A stretch of DNA of 64,000 nucleotides from Gordionus sp. m RMFG-2023 (GCF_954871325.1 NC_088775.1:93181997-93245996), one strand, 5' to 3'. Counted from the first letter of the stretch, positions 1-13,449 are shown. Program-made: numbers and translations. The notes: a model not told the origin generated them from the letters alone.

Positions 1-3000
1 AATATTATCTTGGGTGGTTCATCCGGTGCAAAAATTTTGGAAGTACAAGTGATAATACTGTATTGTATGGATGAATCATTAATAAATAATAATGCTATAT
101 CATATTGATCAGGCAAAATTTTTTTTATTTAATCATCTTTTACATTCTATGAACATCAAATCTCAAAATTAATATCAATCATTAAGACTTACACTAAAGA
201 ATTTAAACTTAAAATCAGCCAGCACCCACCCTTAAGGTAATTAAATTATACTGTAGTTCTCTGCCACACGGCTTTTTAATAAGCCTATGAGGTTTAAGTA
301 ACATTTTTCGAAATGTTGCGCTTACAAATACGTGTTGAGGGCTTCTCATATTTTTACTTTTACACATAAATTAAATTAGTTCCAATTAGATGGAAATGAG
401 GAAAGCCTAGCGTAGCTCTGTTGAACCTTCAACGCTAGAGGGCAAAAGTGCTATATATCACGTATCACATAATTTACCAATTTTTTTTATACGAACAAGT
501 TATATTTATTTATTAATTAAATTATAATATGATAAATAAATTCTAGATTTTAATAATGTCCTCCATTATTAGATTTAGAAGATGATAAATCTACATTGAT
601 GTGACAGCAGATATAAGAATGAGAATCTTTTACCATTTCATAATTTACGTAAGTATTTTACTTTATGTGAAACAGAAGGAAGAAACCATAGAATGATCTA
701 TGCAAAATGCTCTTTATACAAAAACAAAATATCTTCTTCTGATTAGCAGTCCAAACCAAGAGGCATTTAGAAGTAATTATTTCTTTTATAAATACAATTG
801 TTATTTGTCAAGATCATAACAATATGCATATAATAAGAATTATATACAATAAATAATAAGAATTATATACAATAAATAATAAAATATTTATTGATGTGTA
901 AATCTTAATTATAATAATCAGTATTAGCCCATTCGAACCTATATGACCCTTTTAACCACATGTAAATAATATAAATTTGTGTTGAACCATTAATAAGTTC
1001 TTAAATACCTAAAAAGCCTCAGTATTATTCATGATAGAATATTTTCTCACAACTTTTAATAAAAATTTTAATGTGCCATCATAGGCATTAAAAATTATTA
1101 AATTTAATCAATATTATACAGATGATTGGTCAGGCCTGACTGTAAAATTTGAAAGGGCTAACTTTTGCAGATACTTGATTTATATGGAACATTTATTTAA
1201 TAATAAATTAATTATCATTTATTAATATAGATTTCGTTCACTATGATGACAGTAATATATTGGCATCAATAATTCACCCAAAGTTTAAGCTCAATTGGTT
1301 TTTTATTAATCTGCCACAAAATTTGTTGCTAAAAGAAAGGTTAATTGCCCATTTAGAAAATATATAGGGTACCACATGCAGATTTTTCAAATGAAGGCAT
1401 GGATGAAATTGATAACTTTTTGGAAAAAATTCGTCACAAAATTAATAATTTTTTTTATTCTAATGATGATTTTGTGAATATTTTTAATAATTAGGTTAAT
1501 TAAAAAAAAACATTTATTGATTATAACACCTTTACCACCAAGCGCCCCTAAACATATATAATGAAAAACATGGTTGTTTCTTGTTTAATGATAATTTAGG
1601 AAAAAATTTATTATTAAAGGCTAATTTTAATAATAAATATATATATTCTAATTGTTAAACTTATATTATATTATTCAATTACAATAAATTTATACCATAT
1701 TTAATTAATATTTATATTAGTTAATTTTGCATCGATCAGAAATTTAAATTAAAAAGATCGTGATCGTGAGTGTGATCCTTTTTTTTAAAAAAGATCGATC
1801 CTGGATTTCGATCTTATTTTTTTTCAAAAGATAGTGATTCGACCTTTTTAAAAGGATCGATTAACAAGCCTGCCTTTGTGCCATCTATGATCAAAATCTT
1901 CAGGCTTGCATAATATTTTCTGGACAAAATATTGAGTTCACCATTTTTAAAAAAACGGCTCAAATAGAGCAATTTTACATCACTATAGTTATAGATATGC
2001 ATCAGGTGGACTAAGCAACCCCCCCCCTTTATATTATAATTCCATCTTCACAAATGATGTTTAATTTTATATCACGAAAATATATTTAAAATATAAGTTA
2101 ATAAAATTTAATGAAAATATGAAATTATACATGTAGAATCTATGTATCCCCTTGAATATAGGAATCTTCTTAAGATTGATTTGAAGTGAAAGAATGTCAA
2201 AGTCGTTTATCAAATCGTAGTTTTCTTTTTTCCTAATATGTCCGACATATTCATGTAAAGCACCGGATATCTTTTAAGATTTAGATATATCATTTTTAAA
2301 TATTTTACTTTTTCCATATCAATCATGTTTTGTTGTTGGAAGGTACGAAGAGATATATATAATATATAAGTTGATAGATCGTCACCTGTCACCTTATGAC
2401 TTTTGATGATAAATTTCTTCAACGAATAGTAGATGTACCGTTAAGAATTGTTAAGATATATTATATTAATATTAAATGTCTCTAGTATTTTTCTATATTT
2501 ATTTAAAAATAGTTTTTCTTTTATATAATTAAAATTTGAATAATTATTTAGTATTCATTATATAATAAAGTTTTAATTTAAATTTTAACAATTATAATCA
2601 GACGAAGGTTATGATGCAATTTATAATTTTATAATCAGAAAATTTTATGATACAATTTATAATTTTTCTAATCAGAGGATTGCTATTATGCAATTTATAA
2701 TTTTTGTATAAAAAAATCAGAGACAATTTATTGTAATATATTAATAATTTAATTTTTAAATTTTTTAAAAGATTAAATAAAACAACTTAAAATAGGGTAT
2801 ACGGCAACACCTGGCATATCTCTAGGGATATTCTATACAGCTGTTAACTTGTTTTTCACTATTTATCTAATTGTTCCCATATATAATGTTTCGTAATGGA
2901 TTTCATTTCATTAATGTAATACTCGGATGTTCAGTATGCAATATATGTAAACTCTTTTTTGAAGTGAGTAAGGAATGATTAATCTTCCATTCCAAAACAA

Positions 3001-3290
3001 AAAATTACCCTATTCTTGTTCTAAAAGCTTGTAATTATGGTCCTTGATTTTGTATATTTGTACCATTTATTAATATTTTTACTCTTCTTAAGATTGAATC
3101 TTTTGCGGTTTCTTCTCTAATTTCTTTTCTAGATAGAGTTGATGTGACATAAGTAAGATTTATTCACTGTTTTATTTTCGCTATTCTATCATAATTTTAC
3201 TCCATTGGATTTCGCGATAAAGCATCTGCAATTAAATTATTAGGGTCTTTCTTGTACATAATATCGTAATCATATCTACATTATAATTTT
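1..3290. other. AT-rich sequence without a recognised gene
   Basis: No coding region could be supported here. A 70-codon open frame on the minus strand at 2210-2422 has no motif I recognise. Small structures seen are a 25-bp direct duplication at about 839-888, GATC-rich palindromic sequence at about 1735-1870, and three imperfect copies of a unit of about 55 bp at 2586-2712 built on the words caatttataatttt and aatcaga. The stretch 1880-1990 resembles sequence inside the hAT-like elements further on (words tcttcaggcttgc and aatattttctgga), so an old relative of them probably lies there. Confidence 0.5.
1735..1995. mobile_element. remnant related to the internal part of the GATCC-rich hAT MITE
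   Basis: The words tcttcaggcttgcataata and aatattgagtt also occur, with small changes, inside the hAT-like MITE at 7970-8030 and as a free-standing piece at 33000-33215. The left part is rich in GATC, like the MITE ends. I see no clear terminal repeat or target duplication, so this is a decayed fragment and its limits are approximate. Confidence 0.35.
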
Positions 3291-3302
3291 CCGATGTTCT
3301 CA

Positions 3303-3473
3303 CTACGTCATCGTAATGTCATGTCATCGCTACGTCATGTCATTGCTACGTCATGTCATCGCTACGTCATGTCATCGCTACGTCATGTCATCGCTACGTC
3401 ATGTCATCGCTACGTCATGTCATCGCTACGTCATGTCATCGCTACGTCATGTCATCGCTACGTCATGTCATCG
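3303..3473. repeat. 16-bp tandem array with a TACGTCAT core
   Basis: Nine almost identical 16-bp units (gctacgtcatgtcatc) run from about 3329, preceded by one diverged unit. GC content is far above the surroundings. The open frames of 67-85 codons across it simply translate the repeat and are not genes. Each unit contains tacgtcat, whose complement atgacgta matches the general form of CREB/ATF bZIP sites, but a role is only a guess. Confidence 0.85.
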
Positions 3474-3499
3474 GTAAGTATTTATTTATATTTTTTTTA

Positions 3500-4690
3500 T
3501 TTGTTGATTTTATTTATTTTATTTTTTTCTATACAACAGGTGATCCTTTAACTTAAGTTTTCTATGCAACTGTAGGATGCCATATTAACCTTAAATATTC
3601 TTATAATTTATCACAAAATTTTACAACTATGCAAGTATTGGATATCAAAGTATTACATTTATATCTATTTACAAAATATTACACTTTTTATTTATTATTT
3701 TTTTTCTATACAACAGATGAACCCATAACTTAATTTTTTATGCAATTGTAGGATGCCATATTAAAACCTTAAATATTATTATAATTTATGATTACAAAAT
3801 TTTACATTGGATGTCAAAGGAATACATTAAATACATCTAATTACAAAATTTTACAAATTATTAATATTTTATATAGAAATTCAATTTAACTTGTACGTCA
3901 GAGATTTTTTCTCCATAACTTAATTTTTGGAGTTATCTTCAATAATACGAGGAATATTTGTTATTCTTATAATAATATTTGGAGACCTGATTTTGTCATG
4001 ATTCTTTGTGTATTTTCCATTTTATATTTTAACAGTCTTTTTTTATAATATTATATTTTCATGTACTTTTGTAATATTGCCGCAGAACAGTAATAACTCA
4101 TAGATTAATTGGTAAATCAGATATTTCCCATTCATTAATTATAAATTTAATATCTCCAGGCTTAAGAAAATTTTTTCAAAATTATTATAGGTTGAACTGG
4201 GCTTAAAAAATATTTCTTAAAATTAAAATTGCCTTGGTTTTCAAAATTATTAGGGATTGAGGTGAGCTTGAGAAAATTTTTTAAATTATTAAGATCTTGG
4301 ATGCTTGGAAATTTTTTCTAATATTACAAAAAATGTATAAAAATCATTAAGCATTATTACTTAAGAAGCTGCTATTAGTGAAAATAATTATAAATGTACA
4401 AATATTTCTATTATAATATTATATTACAATATTATATTACAATATTCATGAGTATTGGATATCAAAGTAAAACATTAAATATATCTTTTTTACAAATTAT
4501 TACAAATTATTCATATCATCATTAATATTTTATACATTTACTCAATAAAATACCAACAGTCTTAATTTATTTTTAAATAGTATTTTTTTATAAAATCAAA
4601 ATATAATTATAACCTTGATCATAGTACAAAAAAGTATAAAAATCATTAAGAATTATAAAAAATAAATTGTTAGAATTTACATAGTATGAT
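3500..4690. repeat. degenerate tandem duplication, AT-rich
   Basis: A block of about 180 bp starting with tctatacaacag is followed by a diverged second copy (starts near 3525 and 3705). Both carry tgtaggatgccatatta and ggatatcaaag-like words. Weaker related sequence continues to about 4510. No gene is visible. Confidence 0.5.
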
Positions 4691-5355
4691 ATTATTTTAT
4701 AATTTAAACAAATTTATATTATTTAATCCTATGTATTTTTAAAGCTATCCATTTTGTCGGGCCGCACAATATGTCCTTTTATCTCTGACGAATATTTTGT
4801 CTAACTAACAGAAAAATATGCAAAGTACATTAATTTTAATACTTAACTAAATTAATATAACAATTTCTAAGGATCCTACTTTTTAAAAGCTTACCATTTT
4901 GTCGGATCCATCAATTCTCTATCCCTGCTGATTATTTTGTATAACGCACAAAAAAATATACATAGTACATTATTTTTATTACAAATAATTTTATATATGA
5001 TTTTATATCTACTCCTAAAAATCGATTATTTTTTTTATAATTTAAATAAATTTATATTATTTTAAGCATACTACGTATTTTTAAGGCTATCCACTTTGTA
5101 TAGCGGCACAATATGCCCTTTTATCTCTGATGAATATTTTGTCTAACTAACTGAAAAATATACAAAGTACATTTTTAATATTTAACTAAATTAATATAAC
5201 AAATTTTAAGGATTCAACTTTTTTAAAAGCTTACCATTTTGTCGGATCCACCATTTCTCTATTATCCCTCCTATATTTTTTATAATGCTCAAAAAAATTT
5301 ACATAGTACATTATTTTTATTATAAATAATTTTATATAGGATTTTATATCTATTC
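4690..5355. repeat. tandem pair of about 340-bp units, each made of two related halves
   Basis: The word ccattttgtcgg, or a near match, recurs at about 4749, 4894, 5091 and 5236. The pattern is two units of about 342 bp, each with two related halves, and each half ends near a tacatagtacatta-like word. Similarity between units is high, so the duplication looks fairly recent. It abuts copy A of the large repeat at about 5358. Confidence 0.7.
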
Positions 5356-6134
5356 CATGTGCCATCATATCTGACCTTCGTTATTTGTCTTTTTAAGAGT
5401 TTTAGATTTTTTAAGGTTAAAAGAACTAAAGTGCTTAGAACTTTTTATTTAGCCTAGGATTAACAGCTTTTGATCCAGGACACCCTGTTTTGATTTGTTA
5501 TAAGTGGTTGGTGGCATTGTTACTTTTCGTATTTTTTTCTCCTTTTTCTTTTGTTTATTTCGTTTCTATTTTTTTTTTTTTTTTATTTTCTCACTTTTTA
5601 GGCTGTTTAGTAGTTCTGTTTCGTAATATGTTACACTAGGGTGCAGCTTATAAATTGAGCAGTATGAAAGGTTTCGTTTTAGTGAAACTTTTGGATGATA
5701 AAAAATGAAATTTAACTTCTAATATCACTCCTGGTGTGTGTAAGTAACCAAGATTTGTCTAATCATTTATTGATATAGAAAACTAAATTTCCATATTATA
5801 CTTACTTCAAAGTTGGGTCAGTTATTATTTCGATAGATAATTCGATTTTTAAGTTTAAATGAATTGAATATTGATTTAAATTAAAATCAATCAATCAATT
5901 TTCTGGAGAAGGGTATACTGGGGAAAAAAATTTAAAATATTGATTTTCCAAGAGGAGGTTAAGATCTCGAAATTAAATTTCTACTTTTGGATCTTGATTT
6001 GTTATAAAAACTTTCAAATTATTAGGAAATAGAATGCACGAATCAACCTCTTTTATTTGAAAAGTACGATAAATGAATTAGAATTATTATACCTAAATTA
6101 ATCATAATATTTTTATAACAAATATTTAATTGGT

Positions 6135-6257
6135 TTAATAAGGATATTCAGAAACATAACTTCCAAATCCAGGATACTCACCATAGAAAACTATATCCAG
6201 GGTCACCATAACCCCCATAGACTGGAAAGCCTCCATAACTAGAATGAGCACTCACTA
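6135..6257 (-). pseudogene. terminal exon of Gly/Tyr-rich secreted peptide, copy A
   Basis: On the minus strand the exon codes for a Gly/Tyr-rich tail whose best version is in copy C (29837-29965). Here the reading NA-x-VSA-x with VYGGYGDPGY-like residues is recognisable, and it ends in SEYPY and a stop at 6135. One extra T in the stretch before YGEYP shifts the frame relative to copy C, so this copy is probably broken. No signal-peptide exon of its own lies immediately upstream. It may be the last exon of a second paralogous gene, or an alternative 3' exon of the gene at 7258-7511. The splice acceptor is uncertain. Confidence 0.5.
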
Positions 6258-6765
6258 ACGTTTTACAACCAAAATAAATTTTCAGAAAATATATAAAAAT
6301 AATTGGTGAAGAGATAAAATCCCTAAATTTATTGTCACCTAAATTATTTCACTGAATATTACAGATTTTTATTTTATTAAAGATTCGCCGATATTTTAAA
6401 ATAAGTAATGGCCTTTAAATAAATTAATATGATTTAAATTTTTCCTATTCTTTGCATATCAATTTTTCGGCTATTAACTCATGTTTATTGATTGGACGTA
6501 AATACAATTTTTAAAATATCGGTCAGTAAACGCTAGACTTCCAATCAGTACTACCCTATAACTATTGATGCAGATAAAAAATAACTTCCTCAATATTGTA
6601 GAATTCTAATTTTAATAATACTACTCAATTTCTGCGGCATATAACTTTTCTTTATATTTGATATTAACTATTGATATCCTTTTATTTTATTTAAATCCTT
6701 TGTTATCTTTAAAAAATATTCGCAAAAATTTTTTAAATAGAGTCATCCCAAAATAGCATAGCTAT

Positions 6766-6833
6766 TTATCCGTAATAAAGATATACGCCATAACCCCCCA
6801 TGCACACCACCATATGGGAAACCGCCATTTTTT
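6766..6833 (-). pseudogene. second Gly/Tyr-rich terminal exon, copy A
   Basis: In the minus-strand reading the end is YGVYLYYG followed by a stop, where copies D and E have YGGYPYYG. It lies directly next to the CTTT array. The run of G residues in the middle differs in length between copies, so upstream and downstream parts are often out of frame. Copy B shows that this exon and the one at 6135 are related, because there they are joined. Confidence 0.45.
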
Positions 6834-6840
6834 ATTCTTC

Positions 6841-7035
<195 letters not shown>

Positions 7036-7257
7036 CTTTTCAGAACTTAGGATTTTAAATACTGTGATTTGTTATAAATCTTATTTATCACAACAAACAA
7101 TTGAGAAATTTTAAAAAACCTCCAAATTAAATACTAAATATTATGAATGAATCTACTTTTTTTTTTATTAAAAAAGTATGATAAATTTATTGATTTTTAT
7201 ACGATAAATTAATCACAAAATTGTTATAATTATATTATATATAAGAATGAACAATCT

Positions 7258-7511
7258 TCAATCAGCGGGAATTTTGGCATGGGCATAATTATTGTTAGGA
7301 GCTTTATCAACTCCCCAATAATAACCCCAACCCAATTGAGCACTCACTTTAGCGTTTCGCAACACCGCGTCCTTCAAAATCTATTAAATAAATGAATGAT
7401 GTAAAATTTATATATCTCTTTTTAATTAAATTTAATTTGCCATAATTTATGTTAAAAAAAAGTAAAACTTACCACCACAAGGAGTAGGAGTATCCAAGTG
7501 AAATATTTCAT
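7258..7511 (-). CDS. small secreted peptide, copy A (two exons, 53 aa)
   Basis: Exon 1 (7473-7511) encodes MKYFTWILLLLVV and ends at a good donor (gtaagt). Exon 2 (7258-7380) follows a tttaatag acceptor, giving an 87-bp phase-0 intron in this copy. The product is 53 residues. A hydrophobic start is followed by RNAKVSAQ, where VSA-Q looks like a signal peptidase site. The predicted mature part is QLGWGYYWG, then VDKAPNNNY, ending AHAKIPAD. Lys and Asp in ILKDAV make this signal peptide weaker than in copies D and E. Splicing is inferred because six copies share the same donor, acceptor and phase. I do not recognise the family. A secreted defence, cuticle or signalling peptide would all fit. 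Confidence 0.72.
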
Positions 7512-7624
7512 TCTTATCGCGAGTGTGTCTAAAATTAATTTTATTTTTGAAAAATAGGAATAAAGAGGATAACTACACATGATAAAACTCCATGATAACT
7601 ACTAAAATGTGAATATCATAAAAG

Positions 7625-8475
7625 TAGGGCTGTGCCGATCCACGCATATTTTACCGATCCGATATTGGCTCAAAACCGATCCGATATTTATATTGATTTT
7701 TCACCACCTCCCTTTGAACCAAATGTAAATTAAGAAATCAATATTATTTTATGTAAAAAATCGAATTTAATTTCAATTATTTTTTATTTCTAAAAGTAAG
7801 ACTATAATTTAAAAAAAAAAAATTTTTATATATTTAATAAAATATCCAATAAGTGTTGTTAAATGGCTCGTTTTGAGCTTGCTTTTTAAAACGGCTACAT
7901 TAATATTTTAGCCAGAAAAATATTTCCTAAGCCTAAAGATACTATAATATATGTCTAGACCTTGTTCCTTCTATGAGCAAAATCTTCAGGGTTGCGTAAT
8001 ATTTTTCTGGATGAAATATCGAGTTAGACACTACATTTTATGTTGGTATGAATGATAAAATTGTAATATTTAATATATAAAATTATAATATATTCTATTT
8101 TTTTTAAAATAAATATGAAAAACTCTAGATTCTCTTGCAATAAAATAATAAAATTGGCGCTAATTATTTAAAAAGATTTAAAATAAATAAAACGTTAGGT
8201 GTTTCTTTCTATTTTTATTAAAATAAAACTTTTAAAATACTATAAATCTTTTTAAAAAAATTAATAATATTTAGATGAGCTGTACTGCATTTGCATTGTT
8301 TAAAAAAAAAATAGTTAGAAAATATTATAATAATGTATAAATAAATATACATGACATAAAATAACACAAAAAAGTAAAAAGATCGGTTAACGGGTATCGG
8401 CCCGATCCGATATTTTTAAAAAACGCTAAATATTGGTGCCGATTCGATCCGATATTTTATATAGGCACAGCCCTA
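7625..8475. mobile_element. hAT-type MITE, copy A (851 bp)
   Basis: The ends are inverted repeats (tagggctgtgcc and its complement), flanked by 8-bp duplications cataaaag and cattaaag. Subterminal ccgatccgatatt words occur at both ends. The 8-bp duplication and TAG-type ends point to the hAT superfamily. No transposase is encoded. It lies about 114 bp upstream of the peptide gene's ATG. Confidence 0.85.
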
Positions 8476-9529
8476 CATTAAAGTATCGAAATTTGTTTCA
8501 AAAAATAATCATTTAAAAAGGTAGGTGACCATGGTAATTTTAGGAAATATAAAATAATTTTTCCCAAAATGTGGTAAATCGTGAATTAGTTCCATATGGC
8601 TAAATGCGATAATGGTACTAGATAGGTAGTTATTTTTTAAAAATTAAGAATCTATATAAGGAACTTAGGGCATTATCGCCATGATAACCAGCTATGTCAG
8701 AGACAATGCACAAAAATATTGTTTAGAATTGTACAATTGCTAATTTTCCCTATATTTAGATTAAAAATTGAGGGTGTTAATGTTGAAAGACCGGATTTTA
8801 TATAAAGTATTCCTAAGAGATTAGAAAATAAATATCTTTTATATGAAGGGGTTATTAAATGAATTCATGATCTAAATTCTAACTCTTTTTATATCCACAA
8901 AATTTTGATAGTTGGTAGTAGAGCTAAAATAATTTAAGTTATTCTTTTTAAAATTTATGAAAGAAGTACCTGTATGATTGAAAGGGAGGGTGTAATTAAA
9001 AATAGGAAATTTTGAGAAGGGTTTGCTTCCAGTAAAAACCCTGTCATGTAGAGGCTGCCTAAAACGATCAGAAAAAATATTGAATTTTAATTTCTTAATG
9101 CCAAGATAAAAGACTTGATTGTCTAGATAAAAAAAATACTAAATTGTCCAGGTATAAAACTGAAACGTTTAGATTAAAAAAAATTGAATAACTCAGAAAA
9201 TGGTCTTCGATTTTAAGAAAAATATCTGTGGAAGCAAAGTAAATTCTGAGATTTTTAGTATTTTTTAAAAAAAAATCTGATCAAGTTTATCTTTAATTCT
9301 GAGCGAGATAATATAACCATAAAATATTTCTTATTTTTTAAATTGTGTTAAATGAAAAAAATGTAATAAAATAATTGCATTTAACAAATCCACTAGTTAT
9401 AATTATATACATAATGTAAGGTAAAATAACCAAAATGATACATATATCTTTTTAAAGTTTTAATTTTCTAAATATTAATGTTTTTTGATAAATAATATAT
9501 CACTTAATTAATTTTTTTATATAATTAAC

Positions 9530-9725
9530 CTAATAGTAACGAAGTCTATTTTAAATCTAGTTACTTTAATGCTCTCTTTTTGAAAAGTAACGATAGTGCG
9601 TTACTCTTAAGTAAGTAACAGTATAGCGCTTCTCTTAAAGAAATAGCGAAGAGGTAGCTGTAGAGCTCTACTTTGGAAAGTTTAACGTTTAAACAAAATA
9701 CTGCCCTTTTAAAAGGTATAAAATG
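9530..9725. repeat. GTAACG/TAGCGC-rich block, copy A
   Basis: This block of alternating agtaacg and tagcgct words recurs in copies B (17650-17825), C, D, E and F. It resembles the subterminal sequence of the BED-type hATs at 34506 and 60330 (agtagcgcgcta words), so it is probably an old relative of them. No clear ends are seen. Confidence 0.45.
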
Positions 9726-9850
9726 CAATAAGTGTTATAATAATAATTCAGGTTAAAAGAAAATTGTATAAACCATGGTTTCGCGGGTAAGAGCAAAACA
9801 ATGTAGCTTAAAAAAATTCGGGTCGAGTTTAAAAATAATTAAATATATAT

Positions 9851-9997
9851 CAGAGTTGTTAAAAGATACTTTTTAAATGGATCTAGATATAGATACATCA
9901 TCTAAAATAATATCTTGATACAGATATTTTAATCAAAAATCTATCTAGATACAGATACCACATTTTTATATCTAGATACAAGTATCTAGATCCTCTG
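9851..9997. mobile_element. short CAGAGTTGTTAAA MITE, copy A, right end shortened
   Basis: Same element as 17994-18162, but the right terminal repeat is incomplete. Internally it repeats the word atctagatacagatat in both directions. Confidence 0.6.
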
Positions 9998-10379
9998 ATA
10001 TATATATATAACAAGGGTCCGATTTAAAATTAAGACCTCTATGAGGCCTCCGCTATAAATAATATAAAATTTCTTTTTCTTTACCTTCTTGAGAAAAACA
10101 GAATTGATGGATATTCCTTTTAAAAAATTTTAAAAAAATATATTGTCTTCTTAAATAGTTTTAAATGAAAATGTTTGCCTTAATGAAGAGAGTAATAAAA
10201 AATATTATAAATAATACAAAATATTGTTTGTTAGTAAATATATAATTAGTTAATAAAACTTCTATATTCTATATTTTATTTAATTATTATTTATTATTTT
10301 ATGCCAACTAATGTATATTAGTTTTTTTTTGTAATTTTAATAATAATAACAAAAATAATCATAAATTATTTAGATACAT

Positions 10380-10672
10380 TTAATAAAAAATATTATATTT
10401 TACAGCTGATTTGGATGATGATCTGAATTTTAATAAAAACCTGGTTATTTATAAAACAGATACACTAATTATTATTTTATAATTTATTTATTAAAATGCA
10501 TTTCGAAAATATATATTATTTTGCAAATGCTTTTGATGATAATCTTAGCCGGAATGAGCATATAGGTGTTGATGCACGACTTCATGATATCCCACATTTA
10601 TATAATACTTTTTTTAAAAAAACTAATTTGGCTAATCTAAAGATAATAGGGGAGAAATTATCTACATTATGA
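10380..10672 (+). other. exon-like open frames specific to type I units, copy A
   Basis: After a tattttacag acceptor-like site a frame reads DLDDDLNFNKNLV. At 10497-10670 a 57-codon frame starts MHFENIYYFANAF and includes GVDARLHDIPHLY. The matching part of copy E keeps the frame across a 6-bp difference, which hints at a coding past. I recognise no family, and it may be an exon swallowed by the repeat. Confidence 0.3.
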
Positions 10673-10723
10673 ATAGTGACCCTAGAGACCCTGGTATATA
10701 TTTAATTAGAAATATTTCCCAAA

Positions 10724-11174
<451 letters not shown>

Positions 11175-11850
11175 TAAAATTCCTGCATTACGATTCAATT
11201 TCTAATTTTTTTACATTAAATATATTTTTAAAGCCAGTATAAAGCCATGTTTTAATTTTGTAAAATTATTCAAATATTTTATATAGCTACCGAAGACGTT
11301 AATATTCAAGAACATGCACAACAAGTAACAGTTGCTGATTTCACGATGTAACCTCATATCAGAATTTATGATGTTAGAAAATTGATAAAACGAAAACATT
11401 AGAAATCTTTAGAAGAAATAATCATGCAAATATATTGAAGCCAGGAGTTATTTACATGGCAAGGATACCATATTAGAAATGATACATTTAGTATCTAGAA
11501 AAAAAACAACTGAATGATATGTTGAAAGCAATTTAGATTTTATATTATTGTCGCACCACCTCTAGTTGGTATATTATGTCTTGAAATAATAGTAGTTTGC
11601 AATAATATCAAAAATATATTCGTATAAAAATTTAACTCAAAATTGTTTTTTAAAGAAGAAAAAAATACTTTTTACTAAGAACACGTAAAAGGAGAAGAAA
11701 AAAAAGATATCCATGAAATAATAGATATTTAATTTTTAATAATATTATTTATTCTATAAATAAATAAGATGACGTTAAAGAATTGAAAGGAAATTTTTAC
11801 TTATATTTAATATCAAAATCATTGATTAATGAAGTTTATTAAAAATAGAA

Positions 11851-12490
11851 CTATGTTTTGTCTGAAGTTTTTGATGGTATGACTAAAGAGTTGGATGTGT
11901 CTTTTTTTGAGAGTAGTCTCGGGATGTTTTTTGAAATTCGCCATAGGCTGGCATTTGAAATTAATCTTGGATAGAAAATACAGTTGAGCTGGCGCAGACT
12001 GCTGTTTATGAAAACCTGTATTTTCTTTGTCTGGGGTTTATTTATTTCCCAAGTGTCGCTGCCGTAGAGGAGGACTGGAGCGTTAAATTCGGATTCTCGT
12101 TTTGACTGAAATCTCTCTGTCCATAGTTTATGATATTTCATGAAGGTTATTTTGGCATTTTTTAGTCGGGCTTCGATTTCGCCGCTGATGTTTCCTTTAT
12201 TATCAATAAGCACGCCAAGATATTTGAAATTATTGACTATTTTGATTTCATTCCCCTCTAATGTTAAGTTATCTATAGATGCCTCTGGGGATGGCATGAT
12301 AAAAGTTTTATTGAAGTTGATGGTTAGGCCGACTTTGTTGCTATGGAAGCAGAAACTTGTTAGTAAGTCTATTGTCTCATCTCTTGACTTGGTAATTAAA
12401 ACCAGGTCATCTGCGTACGAGATGATTCTTAGATGATTGATATTGTAATTGTTTGATGAAAGATCGACTAGGTTCATGGATTTGCCAAAT
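11851..12490 (-). pseudogene. LINE (non-LTR retrotransposon) reverse transcriptase fragment
   Basis: A 208-codon frame encodes the C-terminal half of a non-LTR reverse transcriptase. Visible are the catalytic palm box ISYADDLVLIT near residue 20, the following box GLTINFNKT, the FKYLGVLIDNKG box, a VLLYGSDTW thumb motif, and the C-terminal W-x-I-S-N-type region (ISNASLW). The endonuclease and N-terminal reverse transcriptase boxes are absent, so it is 5'-truncated, as is usual for LINEs; full second ORFs are commonly 900-1000 residues. The frame is open, so the insertion may be fairly young. The YGS-x-TW and ISN-x-x-LW motifs recall RTE/CR1-like arthropod elements, but the clade is not certain. 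It lies between large-repeat copies A and B. Confidence 0.88.
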
Positions 12491-13440
12491 AAATATCCTT
12501 AAAAAATTCTAAATTTGAAAAATAAAAACTTAGGCTCAAGCCAGGCCCAAGTAAAAATTTCCAAAAAACCAAGGCCTACCCGGCCCATGAAGGTCTCTGA
12601 TTAGAATACATTAAAGTAACTAATGATATTGCAAGTTACTAATCATTTTTTAATGTAATTATTTTTTTTATTTTGCGTGTTCCAAATTATAATTTAAAGA
12701 AATTTAAATGAAATTTATATTTATTTGCATTTAATAATATATATAAATTTATTGATCAAAGGGACAGCGTCTGATTTGGTTACATAGATCTAAATTAACC
12801 AGCAAATCACAACATTCCGCACTAACGGAAGATTACCAAATATACGGTTTCTAATTCATATCGTTTGCTCCACTCTAAACCTCTTACGGTAGGAACGTTT
12901 CAACTTTTTAAAAGACTGGAGACAGATCCAAGACATGGTCAAAAATTTATCTTTTTTTTACGACTAATTCTTTCTCTGAACTGTTATAAAAAAATAATTA
13001 TATTAAAATTCGTACAAAAATATTATATCCATTTATTTTAAAAATATAAATATTGATTGAAAAAAGGAAAAACGTAAAAATTTTTGGAATAAAGGCAATA
13101 AAATTGTTGATAATAGTTATATATATTAGACTTTTTATTAGTTATTTGGATTTCAGTGAGAGCGAAATAATTCAAAGATGTTAAATTAAAGTATTTGTGA
13201 TTTGCCTAGTGAATGGCGCACTTCGATCCAGTTTCGAGATTTTAAATACCGGAACCAAATTGTGATCCACATATAAAGAACGATTCGGACCTAGATTCAG
13301 AATCGATTATATTTGGTTTTTAATATACCTACTCTGAAAAATATCATTCTAAATGCTGACCCACCCCTCCCCTGATACATTTGGCAGTCATTTCAAAAAA
13401 TATTACTAGTTACAGTTATTTTTTATCAAAAATTTGTAAC
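12491..13440. other. intervening sequence without recognised features
   Basis: Nothing coding is supported. Its right end (words aactagttac and tttaacaacact near 13435-13460) resembles an end of the TTGTTAAA-type hAT elements, so a decayed relative may be present. Confidence 0.4.
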
Positions 13441-13449
13441 TAGTTACTT

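Noticed and set aside
3294-3556. Open frames with SLRHVIATSCHRYVM repeats
   Set aside because: Produced by the 16-bp tandem array; no start context, homology or independent coding signal.
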